Part shown: positions 6,367 through 13,726 of the stretch, piece by piece
Layout of the letters: the number at the start of each line of letters is the position of its first letter
How positions within the stretch are numbered: the stretch's first letter is position 1
Origin: a virus
Virus record (IMG/VR): IMGVR_UViG_3300010293_000014
Coordinates: 1 to 38,993 of that record
Strand: one strand, 5' to 3'
Length of the DNA: 38,993 bases
Position numbers and translations under genes: made by a program
Notes under the pieces: model-generated
Told to the model about the DNA's origin: nothing
What the model saw: the letters and a program-made list of their open reading frames with translations, nothing else
Database searches by the model: none

Positions 6367-7287
6367 ATGATATATGGTAAAGATTATTTTGGTTTTATAT
6401 ATAAATGGGTTAACCATGTTAACAAAAAATATTATATAGGATCCCATTATGGGCCACTTGATGATGGATACGTTGGGTCGGGTGTTTGGTTTCGGCGTGC
6501 ATACAACAAAAATCCAGAAAATTTTTCAAGGACTATTCTTAAATACTTAACGTCTGAAGATCCAGTAGAATTACTAACATTAGAACAACAATATTTAATA
6601 ACCGAATGCGAAGTCGGAAATAAAGACAAATGTTACAATATTTCTCGGCGAGCCGGTGGTGGCTGGCAATTGGCCGGAAAAGCAGATAGTGAAATTGCCG
6701 AAATTTATTCTAAGATAAGCAACACTTTAAAAAACAAAACCGAACAAGAAAGAATTATTATTACAGAGAAAATAAAAACCACATTAGCCGAAAATCCAGA
6801 GAGATGCAAAATAGCAATTGAAAAAATGAAAACTACCAAAAGACTGTGGGATGACCAGAAGAAAAAAACAATGGTAGAGAAAATGAAAAATACGTTACAT
6901 AACAACCCAGACATTAAAGAAAAGGCAAGACAAAAGTTCATTAATACAATTTCAATGAGAACAGATGAACAAAAACAAAAAATAAAAAATAACTGTTCTT
7001 CTAGTTGGACAGATGAAAGAAGGAAACAAATGTCTGTTAGGATAAAGCAACTTCGCGCACAGAGAACCCCTGAACAAATTGCTGCTGACCGGCAAAAAGC
7101 ATCATTGGCGCAACTAAACCGAGATCCGGAAAAAAGAAAAGAGGCATATCAAAAAAGTAGCGAAACATTTAAAAACAGATCAGTTGAAGAAAAAGAAAAA
7201 TCCAAGCAAAAAAGGTTAGAAAAAATAAACCCAAAGAAAGATCAAATAAACAAAAGGATAAGTGAGGCGAAAAGGAAAATTAAATGA
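6367..7287 (+). CDS. GIY-YIG homing endonuclease in split RNA ligase gene
   Basis: The N-terminus has the GIY-YIG nuclease core: GFIYKWVNHVNKKYYIGSHY at residues 9-28, then an Arg-containing helix and a catalytic Glu candidate in LTLEQQYLITECE. The rest is a very lysine-rich series of NUMOD-type DNA-binding helices (repeats of the type T-x-E-Q/E-R/K...K-I/M-K-x-T/R), similar to seg/mob-type free-standing endonucleases of T4-like phages. It probably cuts ligase alleles that lack the insertion and promotes its own spread. It sits exactly between the two ligase pieces, has its own late promoter, and its last four bases form ATGA with the start of the C-terminal ligase piece. Confidence 0.9.
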   Translation: MIYGKDYFGFIYKWVNHVNKKYYIGSHYGPLDDGYVGSGVWFRRAYNKNPENFSRTILKYLTSEDPVELLTLEQQYLITECEVGNKDKCYNISRRAGGGWQLAGKADSEIAEIYSKISNTLKNKTEQERIIITEKIKTTLAENPERCKIAIEKMKTTKRLWDDQKKKTMVEKMKNTLHNNPDIKEKARQKFINTISMRTDEQKQKIKNNCSSSWTDERRKQMSVRIKQLRAQRTPEQIAADRQKASLAQLNRDPEKRKEAYQKSSETFKNRSVEEKEKSKQKRLEKINPKKDQINKRISEAKRKIK

Positions 7288-8090
7288 AACATTATTTAGT
7301 AACAGATAAACAAAAAATCGAAGTATTCGAAGACCAAGATGTCTCAACAATATTAAACATTAACAAATGGTCGCCACCTGTTCCTGTCTTTATGGCTGGC
7401 GAGGTTTGCAATCAACGAGGCAATACCCTAAAGTACGATATCGAGAATATCCAACGTTACCCCGACGTTTTGCGAAACGGCGAAGAAGTTGTCTATACTG
7501 AAAAAATTCACGGAACATTCTGCGGCCTTGCTTACGCCTTTAACGTGTGCCATCAAGAACTGTATGGCACAAATGGATTTGCGTTTAGCAAAGGTCTTGG
7601 TGCTCAAGGTCTGGTATTTAAGAACAACGACAAGAATGCAAACAACGTATACCATCGTATGCTTATCAAGTATTACGAAGCTATTAAAGCACTAGCATTG
7701 ATGGAAAAGAGCCCAGTGTTTGTTCTTGGGGAAATCTATGGTAAAGGTATCCAAGACCTCACGTATGGAACACAAGTACCAGAATTCCGTGCATTTGACA
7801 TCTACGTTGGCCGTCCGGGGTTTGGACGATTTGTGGGATATGAGGAATTTGTATCTAAGTGCAAAGGTGTGTTCGAAACAGTTCCGTCTCTATATCGTGG
7901 TCCATACAGCAAAGAGTCTGAACTAAAATTTCGCAGCGGACAGGATGCAGTAAAAGGGGCAAACCTTCGAGAAGGCATTGTAATTAAGCCAGTAACAGAA
8001 AGGTCCGATCCTACACTAGGACGAATTATCCTAAAAAGTGTAAGTCCAGAGTACCTACTGCGAAAAGGGAATACAACCGAGTATCAGTAA
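7284..8090 (+). CDS. RNA ligase, C-terminal (nucleotidyltransferase) fragment
   Basis: The 268 residues contain the catalytic core of the ligase: motif I EKIHGT with the AMP-accepting Lys (K74), motif IV REGIVIKP and motif V RIILKSVSPEYL. A preceding segment, NKWSPPVPVFMAGEV, is typical of the DRB0094/Rnl5-like group that joins RNA ends. Because motifs I to V are complete, this piece may form the adenylate alone. The OB domain needed by relatives for nick sealing is in the separate gene at 6010. The first 15 or so residues (MKHYLVTDKQKIEVF) probably belong to the original linker, with the ATG supplied at the endonuclease junction. It ends inside a strong palindromic terminator. Confidence 0.85.
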   Translation: MKHYLVTDKQKIEVFEDQDVSTILNINKWSPPVPVFMAGEVCNQRGNTLKYDIENIQRYPDVLRNGEEVVYTEKIHGTFCGLAYAFNVCHQELYGTNGFAFSKGLGAQGLVFKNNDKNANNVYHRMLIKYYEAIKALALMEKSPVFVLGEIYGKGIQDLTYGTQVPEFRAFDIYVGRPGFGRFVGYEEFVSKCKGVFETVPSLYRGPYSKESELKFRSGQDAVKGANLREGIVIKPVTERSDPTLGRIILKSVSPEYLLRKGNTTEYQ

Positions 8091-8117
8091 AACAAAAGGG
8101 CCTAGGCCCTTTTGTTT
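8090..8117. terminator. Bidirectional rho-independent terminator
   Basis: A perfect 28-nt palindrome: AAACAAAAGGG, then CCTAGG in the centre, then CCCTTTTGTTT. It lies between the convergent ligase and phoH genes and overlaps both stop codons. GC-rich core and flanking A and T runs on both sides fit termination in both directions. Confidence 0.9.
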
Positions 8118-8931
8118 AATCCTCACCATAAAGATTTAGAATCTCCTTTACTACAGGATGACGTTGGATATCTTTTAATCCAAAGTCTACAGTGGATATC
8201 ATTCCACTGCGTGATTGGGCCAAGCGATCAATAAAGTCCTTCAAGCCATTATCGAGGACAAACTTTCTATCTTGCTGTCTCAGATCGCCTGTAATTACCA
8301 TCTTAGAGTTATCGCCGAGTCGTGTAAGTACCATCTTCATTTGGTTCACTGTGGAGTTTTGAGCTTCGTCAAATATAATCCACGCATTTTTAAAAGTACG
8401 ACCTCTAAGGTATGCTAGGGGAGAAATCTCTATTATTTGTTCATCTACCATACGTGCTACATCTCTAGGACTGAAATATTCTTGTATGACGTCGAAAATT
8501 GGTCTGGTCCATGGCTCCATTTTGCTTGTTAGGTCGCCTGGTAAAAACCCATGTTTTTCTTCGTCAACTTCTACTGCTGGACGGGTGATAATAATCTTCT
8601 GCACTTCTCCTTCTTTAAGTGCTTTTAACCCTGCCAATACTGCCATCATTGTTTTGCCTGTGCCTGCCGGCCCTGTTGCAAATATTATAAGTTTTTCCCA
8701 ATCAGTGAGTAAATCTATGTATGTCTCCTGGCTAATACTTTTTGGGACGAGTTCAATCGACTTTCTACGATATGACGTAGGTTGTAAACTAAAAACGTTA
8801 TCATCAATTTGAGTACTGTAGTTATTGCTATAGTTACTACGTTCCTGTTTGTCTCCTCTATAATATCTTGATTGTTGCTTCGGTGCTTGCTCTGCTCTTG
8901 CTGGTGCTACTCTGTTTTTACGTTTAGTCAA
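8116..8931 (-). CDS. phoH: PhoH-like ATPase
   Basis: A Walker A motif GPAGTGKT (87-94), a Walker B motif WIIFDEAQN, and the segments SPLAYLRGRTFKNAW and VITGDLRQQD identify a PhoH-family P-loop ATPase. The family is widespread in marine phages; its role is unresolved, with RNA helicase/nuclease-linked activity proposed for bacterial relatives. The N-terminal 45 residues are basic and low in complexity. The start appears to be TTG at 8931, since a perfect AGGAGG lies 5 nt upstream and no better ATG exists near the N-terminus. It is the only - strand gene in its neighbourhood, convergent with the ligase and divergent from the PP-loop gene. Confidence 0.93.
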   Translation of the reverse strand: MTKRKNRVAPARAEQAPKQQSRYYRGDKQERSNYSNNYSTQIDDNVFSLQPTSYRRKSIELVPKSISQETYIDLLTDWEKLIIFATGPAGTGKTMMAVLAGLKALKEGEVQKIIITRPAVEVDEEKHGFLPGDLTSKMEPWTRPIFDVIQEYFSPRDVARMVDEQIIEISPLAYLRGRTFKNAWIIFDEAQNSTVNQMKMVLTRLGDNSKMVITGDLRQQDRKFVLDNGLKDFIDRLAQSRSGMISTVDFGLKDIQRHPVVKEILNLYGED

Positions 8932-8936
8932 GTTAG

Positions 8937-8942
8937 CCTCCT
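8937..8942 (-). promoter_or_regulatory. Strong Shine-Dalgarno supporting the TTG start of phoH
   Basis: AGGAGG on the - strand lies 5 nt before the TTG at 8931. It decides the start in favour of TTG. Confidence 0.75.
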
Positions 8943-9054
8943 ATTCAAACGTAAAAATATTTAAGGCCGTATGATCCAGACTTTAACTGTAATATTGCTT
9001 TTCTATCGTTTAGAGTAAATATTAGACTGTGACAGGCACTCTTGTAAATACAGT

Positions 9055-10257
9055 ATGATTACTGTAGAACAAAACCCTAAACTAGGTTACTATAAAGTAG
9101 GCAACACCACTCATTATTCCAAGGTTCAAGCATTAATGGATGCTACCACTAAGAATAGTTTTCCGACCTGGATTTTTAATGACGACGCTTTTAAAAAACT
9201 TAACTGGACCGTAGAGCCACAAACATCTTTAAAAGAATTATACAGACTGAGGGCATTGCAACTCAGAGAAAAATATGACTATATTCGATTAGAGGCATCG
9301 GGCGGCGGCGACAGCACAACCGCTCTATTCAGTTTTATTAATAACGGAATCCATATTGACGAGGTAATTTTTCGTCGAGCAGAAACTGGATGCAGCGGAT
9401 TAGATCAAGACCCTTACAACACAAAATGTGAGAACACGTTAAGCGAGTGGAACTATGCAGCTAAACCGCTACTTAACTGGTTGAAAAAGGTCTCGCCAAA
9501 AACAAAAATCACAGTTCATGACTACACCGACAATTTAGTACACAATAACGAAGATGACACCTGGGTGTTTAAATCGAAGGATTACTTCCAACCAGGACAC
9601 GTTACTAAGCACTCTCACACTGGTTTAATTGAGCATCAACGATTACTTGAATCGGGCAAGAGAGTTTGTGTTTTATACGGCATCGACAAACCAAAAATGT
9701 GTATTAAAAAAGGATGGTGGTTTTTGTATTTCTTAGACTTACAAGCAAACCACAGCAACCCCGACACACAAGGATATACTAACGTTACTAACGAGTACTT
9801 TTATTGGACCCCTGACCTACCAGAGATAGTAATGAAACAAGCACACTTGATTAAAAATTGGTTTTCTCTACCACAAAACCAACATCTGCAATTTTTAGTT
9901 AGGTGGCCTAACCATTCTATCTCGCAACGTACTGCATACGAAGCAATGGTTAAACCAATCATTTATCCAGATTATGATCCGGCAACGTTCCAGGTAGTAA
10001 AACCCACTAACTCATTCTACAACGAAATGGATTTTTGGTTTTACCGAAACTTTAAAGAAACACCGCAGCATAAAGTCTGGCGTGCAGGGTTACGACTGTT
10101 AGTTAACAGCATAGATAAGAAATTTTTTAACTATGAACAAGGTAAACCGGTTGGGTTTAACGGATTCTTGTCTCCGTTTTATTGTTTGGGCCGTGCAGCA
10201 TTTAACCGAATAACGAATGTTGATTTAGAACCGGTATTTCCTAACCTTGATAAATAA
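9055..10257 (+). CDS. PP-loop (ATP pyrophosphatase) family protein, 400 aa
   Basis: EASGGGDSTTAL (residues 80-91) is the S-G-G-x-D-S PP-loop of the N-type ATP pyrophosphatase superfamily (PAPS reductase, QueC, asparagine synthetase and tRNA thiolation enzymes). These enzymes activate a substrate by adenylation. The rest of the protein has no family-specific motif I recognise, so the substrate is unknown; phage homologues are often labelled phosphoadenosine phosphosulfate reductase without proof. No good SD precedes the ATG. AGTAAATA (9014) and TGTAAATA (9043) upstream are weak late-type octamers. A TGT-superfamily gene occurs at the right edge of the window, but it is far away and I see no direct link. 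Confidence 0.75.
   Translation: MITVEQNPKLGYYKVGNTTHYSKVQALMDATTKNSFPTWIFNDDAFKKLNWTVEPQTSLKELYRLRALQLREKYDYIRLEASGGGDSTTALFSFINNGIHIDEVIFRRAETGCSGLDQDPYNTKCENTLSEWNYAAKPLLNWLKKVSPKTKITVHDYTDNLVHNNEDDTWVFKSKDYFQPGHVTKHSHTGLIEHQRLLESGKRVCVLYGIDKPKMCIKKGWWFLYFLDLQANHSNPDTQGYTNVTNEYFYWTPDLPEIVMKQAHLIKNWFSLPQNQHLQFLVRWPNHSISQRTAYEAMVKPIIYPDYDPATFQVVKPTNSFYNEMDFWFYRNFKETPQHKVWRAGLRLLVNSIDKKFFNYEQGKPVGFNGFLSPFYCLGRAAFNRITNVDLEPVFPNLDK
10249..10256 (+). promoter_or_regulatory. Late-type promoter octamer
   Basis: GATAAATA, one mismatch from TATAAATA, overlaps the end of the PP-loop gene and lies 43 nt before the DctP-like gene, which has its own AGGAG Shine-Dalgarno. Confidence 0.5.
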
Positions 10258-10299
10258 TTAAGTAACAACAATCCCGTCTATTTTACTAGGAGAAAAAAA

Positions 10300-11256
10300 A
10301 TGACACAACCTATCAACGTTCGCTGGGTTATCGCTCACGAACCTATTGGCCTTTTCTTAAAGGTTGCAGAACGATTTAACGAAGAGATTAACGCAAACCC
10401 AAAAACAAAAGGTATGTTTAATTTTGAAGTTATGGGCTTAACCGAATATGCAGCAAAATATAACAACTACCAACGTGTTACTAAGAATGACTTACTCGAC
10501 CTCATGAATGATGGGTCAATCGAGATGTGCCATATCTACACCACATGGTTAGGTGATTACAATCAAGACATGCAAGTCTTAGATCTCCCATTTTTATTCA
10601 AAGACCATGCACACGTCGACCGTGTTGTCGATGGTCCGTTAGGAAAGCAGATTTTAGAAGGTTTGGCTGAGAAATCTAAGTTTACAGGGTTAGCATTTAC
10701 ATACAGCGGCGGATATCGTATTGTCCCAGCTAAAGATGCCATCAACTCAGTTGACGGTTTCAAAGGAATGAAAGTTCGCACATCACGCAGCCCAGTCGCA
10801 ATCGAAACATTTAAGGCACTCGGTGCAATTCCAGTTTCCAATGTTGAGTTAGAAGACATGAACAGTGCAGCCGACGAAGGCACAATTGACGCAGGCGAAA
10901 GCACATATATTCGTGTGTTCCCTCTCAAACAGCATAAGTCCTTTGGTAAAATGATCGACACAAAGCATAGCGTGTTTATGACATCTATCGTTGTTGGCAC
11001 TGATTTCTTCAAAGGACTTGATCCAGAAGTTCAGCAAATTCTTTCTACCGCAGCATATAATGCAGCTAAGATTGAACGGGTTGAATCTGTTGCTGACGTA
11101 GCAGTAACTCGTGAAGAATGTGCAAAACGTAACATTCCAATTATCGAGTTTAGCGCAGAAGAACAAGCTAAGTTCGAGGCATTAACTGCACCAGTATACG
11201 ATACATTTAAGGATGCATTTACCCCTGGCTTAATTGACGCAGTCCGTAAAGCGTAA
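10300..11256 (+). CDS. TRAP transporter substrate-binding protein-like (DctP family)
   Basis: The 318-residue protein follows the DctP (TRAP-type solute-binding) fold: an N-terminal alpha/beta lobe with V-x-D-L-P-F-L-F (LDLPFLFKDH), the central GFKGMKVRTSRSPVAIETFKAL region with the conserved substrate-binding Arg, and the alternation of short strands and helices to the end. Known members bind dicarboxylates, sialic acid, ectoine or 2-oxo acids in the periplasm. There is no signal peptide here: the protein begins MTQPINVRWV, so it should stay in the cytoplasm or go into virions. Such genes are known from other aquatic T4-like phages. It lies alone between a late-type promoter and a strong terminator. 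Confidence 0.8.
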   Translation: MTQPINVRWVIAHEPIGLFLKVAERFNEEINANPKTKGMFNFEVMGLTEYAAKYNNYQRVTKNDLLDLMNDGSIEMCHIYTTWLGDYNQDMQVLDLPFLFKDHAHVDRVVDGPLGKQILEGLAEKSKFTGLAFTYSGGYRIVPAKDAINSVDGFKGMKVRTSRSPVAIETFKALGAIPVSNVELEDMNSAADEGTIDAGESTYIRVFPLKQHKSFGKMIDTKHSVFMTSIVVGTDFFKGLDPEVQQILSTAAYNAAKIERVESVADVAVTREECAKRNIPIIEFSAEEQAKFEALTAPVYDTFKDAFTPGLIDAVRKA

Positions 11257-11274
11257 TTAATTTTAATTACCCGC

Positions 11275-11305
11275 AAAGCCCTGAAATTATTTCAGGGCTT
11301 TTTCT
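11275..11305 (+). terminator. Rho-independent terminator after the DctP-like gene
   Basis: A perfect 12-bp stem (AAAGCCCTGAAA at 11275-11286 and TTTCAGGGCTTT at 11290-11301) with a TTA loop is followed by a T-rich run. It isolates the DctP-like gene from the sulfotransferase-like genes downstream. Confidence 0.92.
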
Positions 11306-11321
11306 TTGTGTAAATAGTAGT

Positions 11322-11565
11322 ATGAACTTACCAAAGCGAATATTTTTTACTGGTGTCCCTGGCTCACATTGGTCGGTACGGAAATTTTACCCATTCAAGA
11401 TGGGAGGCCGGTGACATCGGAACATTCGATTGGGCTAACGTTCCACATTGTGCTGCAAACGCGAGCCTTCATCTACGGGTACTACTACTTGTAACTGGTA
11501 TTGCAACCGAAGGTACTTACCAATTTTTAAAACAACTTAAAGAGGTAGATTCATTTAATGTCTAA
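11322..11565 (+). pseudogene. Decayed sulfotransferase-like gene (N- and C-terminal remnants)
   Basis: The ATG at 11322 starts MNLPKRIFFTGVPGSHWS, the N-terminal P-loop-like signature (FFTGVPGSRWS) of a phage sulfotransferase-like family. The frame then drifts and stops at a TGA at about 11412. A second frame open from 11353 ends GTYQFLKQLKEVDSFNV with a TAA at 11563-11565 that overlaps the next ATG, as an intact gene end would. Intact relatives are, as I remember, over 200 aa. I infer that an internal deletion with frameshift removed most of the gene. Only the two ends are recognisable. Confidence 0.5.
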
Positions 11566-12187
11566 AACTATGGTTATACTTACTGGCCCGCAAGGTGCTG
11601 GTAATCATTTATTTTCTAAAGTTCTGTCTTTGCATCCGGAAGTCTATGGGTGGAAAGAGTTACTTAAAGAAGAATGGATCGGGCACGATAAAGAACCGTT
11701 TGCTGAATACTGGAAGGATCCAAAAAAACTTAAAGAGTTTAATTGGAATCAAAGTAATTATTATGTAACCAGCATTAGTTGTCCTTACTTTGGCAACGGA
11801 GAAGAGACAGTACCAAAGTTCATGAAGTTTATATCTGCGTTACAGCAGCTTGACATTGATGTTAAAGTTGCTATCATCGGCCGGGATCAGAATATACTTC
11901 GGTTTCAGCAACAACGTGTGAGAGGCAAAATATCTTTACCTAAGTATTATGGAGAACTAAAAAAACTAATGCAATTTTACCCCTTATTTATTAGCCAAGA
12001 ATTGTTGCAGTTAAACGGACATCACTACTTAGAGTTTTTGCAAAATTATTTAAAAATACCGGTTATTTCTAAGGGCCCACAAGTTAAGAAAATCATTAAA
12101 GAGAATTCTAATTTAAAATACATAGTTTCTCCTGCTGACGGTAAGTTTGATAACCTTGCGAGAATAGCTAGTTCTAAACATGATTGA
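11558..12187 (+). CDS. P-loop sulfotransferase-like phage protein, 209 aa
   Basis: The N-terminal LTGPQGAGNHLFSKVL (residues 8-23) is a degenerate P-loop like the PAPS-binding 5'-phosphosulfate loop of sulfotransferases. The lysine normally found after the glycines is replaced (G-A-G-N-H). The downstream segments EWIGHDKEPFAEYW and YYVTSISCPYFGNGEE resemble a conserved family of T4-like aquatic phages that often lies directly behind the FFTGVPGSRWS type gene, here decayed. The true donor and acceptor are unknown. It overlaps the pseudogene stop by 8 nt and the next small gene by 8 nt, in one operon. Confidence 0.65.
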   Translation: MSKTMVILTGPQGAGNHLFSKVLSLHPEVYGWKELLKEEWIGHDKEPFAEYWKDPKKLKEFNWNQSNYYVTSISCPYFGNGEETVPKFMKFISALQQLDIDVKVAIIGRDQNILRFQQQRVRGKISLPKYYGELKKLMQFYPLFISQELLQLNGHHYLEFLQNYLKIPVISKGPQVKKIIKENSNLKYIVSPADGKFDNLARIASSKHD

Positions 12188-12371
12188 ACTAGCAGCAGCC
12201 AATGTGACCTATGTTGCCTGGAGATTATTTGTATCAGGCAACATAGTGCTGTTCTTTTATAAATTGTTACACAAAAAATGCTCAGACAAGGTGTCGTGGT
12301 ATGGCGCGGTATTTCTTATGGCGCAGGTATCGTTTATGTATGATTTTGTGATATTTAAATACTTTATATGA
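12180..12371 (+). CDS. Small membrane protein A, 63 aa
   Basis: Two hydrophobic segments (about residues 8-28 and 42-62) indicate a small two-pass membrane protein. The C-terminal segment (GAVFLMAQVSFMYDFVIF) aligns with that of the next gene (SVFIGAEITFVVDYFIF), so the two look like tandem paralogues. It overlaps the upstream gene by 8 nt and the downstream one by 4 nt (ATGA). The function is unknown. Confidence 0.65.
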   Translation: MIELAAANVTYVAWRLFVSGNIVLFFYKLLHKKCSDKVSWYGAVFLMAQVSFMYDFVIFKYFI

Positions 12372-12553
12372 TCACTATCTGGACATTATACGTACTAAGA
12401 ATCTTTGCGGCCTGGTGGCTAATCAGACATATTAAAACATTTATTACCAAAACGTTCCCAGCTGCAAAAGACACCACAACATTTTACCTGTCAGTTTTTA
12501 TAGGCGCAGAAATCACATTCGTAGTTGATTATTTTATATTCCAATCTATATAA
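12368..12553 (+). CDS. Small membrane protein B, 61 aa, paralogue of A
   Basis: A two-pass membrane protein (segments about 4-20 and 40-60) starting by ATGA overlap with protein A. Shared features with A are the D-Y/F-x-I-F ending, a preceding F-x-x-A/G-x-E/Q-x-T/S-F and a Lys-rich linker between the helices. The function is unknown. A role at the membrane late in infection is possible, given the lysis genes about 1.2 kb downstream. Confidence 0.65.
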   Translation: MITIWTLYVLRIFAAWWLIRHIKTFITKTFPAAKDTTTFYLSVFIGAEITFVVDYFIFQSI

Positions 12554-12556
12554 ATA
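12549..12556 (+). promoter_or_regulatory. T4-type late promoter
   Basis: A perfect TATAAATA overlaps the stop of small membrane protein B and lies 23 nt before the ATG at 12579. It could drive the run 12579-14361. Confidence 0.7.
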
Positions 12557-12578
12557 CATAATATTGTAATGGGCCGAT

Positions 12579-13163
12579 ATGTCACAAGTACTTAAAGATG
12601 TTATTGAAAACACCAAGGAGATTTTCCTATCAGACTCTGCATTAGATACGCTACTCGATTTTGAACGTGTTGTTGCAGAGTTAGATACCTATGTATTTAA
12701 AAACTGGAAACTAGGAGAACTAGTTTCTGGGCCAGTCCACGAAAAATATTTCGTAACATGCACATTTATGTGGCCATATAAAAAGATGCCCGATCCACGC
12801 GGCGGCGAAAGACTTCTAGATTATGGCTGTGAGATTTCTTATCGAAATGATGTACTAGAGTACCCTGTTAAAGTGAAAAGTTATGATGATTTTGAGCCCG
12901 GCGGCAAAATGCCGAAGATGCAACACTCTAAAGTTTGGTTAGTAGAAATCGTTATGCCTAAGCAGTTAATGTCTGAGATTAAGCAAGGGTCAGTAGAAAT
13001 CGAAGGTGAAAAACTAGACATCGACGAAATCGAGACAGCATACGATGAGGGGGTCGACGAAGAAGAGTTAGAAAATCAAGAACAAGGTCAAGGGCAAATG
13101 CCGGCTCAAGATATGTCGCAACAACAGCAACCACAACCACAACAAATGCCGGGGGGAATGTAA
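12579..13163 (+). CDS. Conserved T4-like phage protein, 194 aa, Q/P-rich tail
   Basis: Residues 1-150 (for example FKNWKLGELVSG, FVTCTFMWPYKKMPDPRGGER, VWLVEIVMPKQLM) fit a conserved family I have seen in T4-like aquatic phages without assigned function. The last 40 residues are a low-complexity acidic then Gln/Pro/Met-rich tail (QQQQPQPQQMPGGM). The late promoter and partner gene suggest a virion or assembly role, which is inference. The TAA overlaps the next ATG (TAATG). Confidence 0.7.
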   Translation: MSQVLKDVIENTKEIFLSDSALDTLLDFERVVAELDTYVFKNWKLGELVSGPVHEKYFVTCTFMWPYKKMPDPRGGERLLDYGCEISYRNDVLEYPVKVKSYDDFEPGGKMPKMQHSKVWLVEIVMPKQLMSEIKQGSVEIEGEKLDIDEIETAYDEGVDEEELENQEQGQGQMPAQDMSQQQQPQPQQMPGGM

Positions 13164-13726
13164 TGTTACTAAGAGAAGGCCTCGAACACGGCGATTTAAA
13201 ACGATTGGTTAAACCTGTTGTAAGCATCGACGAATTTAAAAGCAAGATGGGAAGTGATGCTGATATTTGTGTGTTAGCATTTACTACTTTTGCAAAAGAA
13301 CCTGCTGAAGATTTAGTAAACTTTATCGAAAAAAGCTACGAGTTTGTGTTAGATGCTGATTGCAGTAGCGGCGAAGACTTCGAAGGTAACCACTTTACGT
13401 TTGTTGAATTAGAAAGAACTAAAAAAGTTACTACCCAAATCTTTACGATTGTTAAAGACTTATTAAATCTAACCGAGCAAGATATTAGCGAGTGGAAATT
13501 TACATACTACAAAACAAATTCGTCAGTCGAACTAACTGAAGAAAATTTAACAAATACAGTAGTTACTTCGCCTGAGAAATATAAAACAAAATTCAAACCC
13601 GACGAGGAAATACAAGAAGCTGCTGAATTAAATGCGTATGCTGCATTAGCAAATGCCCCGGTTACTAAAAAAGTTAAACAAAATCATTATGTGTCTCACA
13701 TCCAAGCTTTAGCAGGAATTAAATAA
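13163..13726 (+). CDS. Conserved T4-like phage protein, 187 aa
   Basis: It starts MLLREGLEHGDLKRLV and contains SIDEFKSKMGSDADICVLAF and DLVNFIEKSYEFVLDAD, which match a family usually found directly after the 12579-type gene in related phages. No catalytic motif is seen. TAATG overlaps on both sides point to tight co-translation with 12579 and the endolysin. The function is unknown; a structural or assembly partner of the 12579 product is the likeliest reading. Confidence 0.7.
   Translation: MLLREGLEHGDLKRLVKPVVSIDEFKSKMGSDADICVLAFTTFAKEPAEDLVNFIEKSYEFVLDADCSSGEDFEGNHFTFVELERTKKVTTQIFTIVKDLLNLTEQDISEWKFTYYKTNSSVELTEENLTNTVVTSPEKYKTKFKPDEEIQEAAELNAYAALANAPVTKKVKQNHYVSHIQALAGIK

Noticed and set aside
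6310-7300. Intein in the RNA ligase
   Set aside because: The N-terminal piece ends in TAG without intein block A or B, and the C-terminal piece has no H-N block G; the insert encodes only a GIY-YIG endonuclease with its own start.
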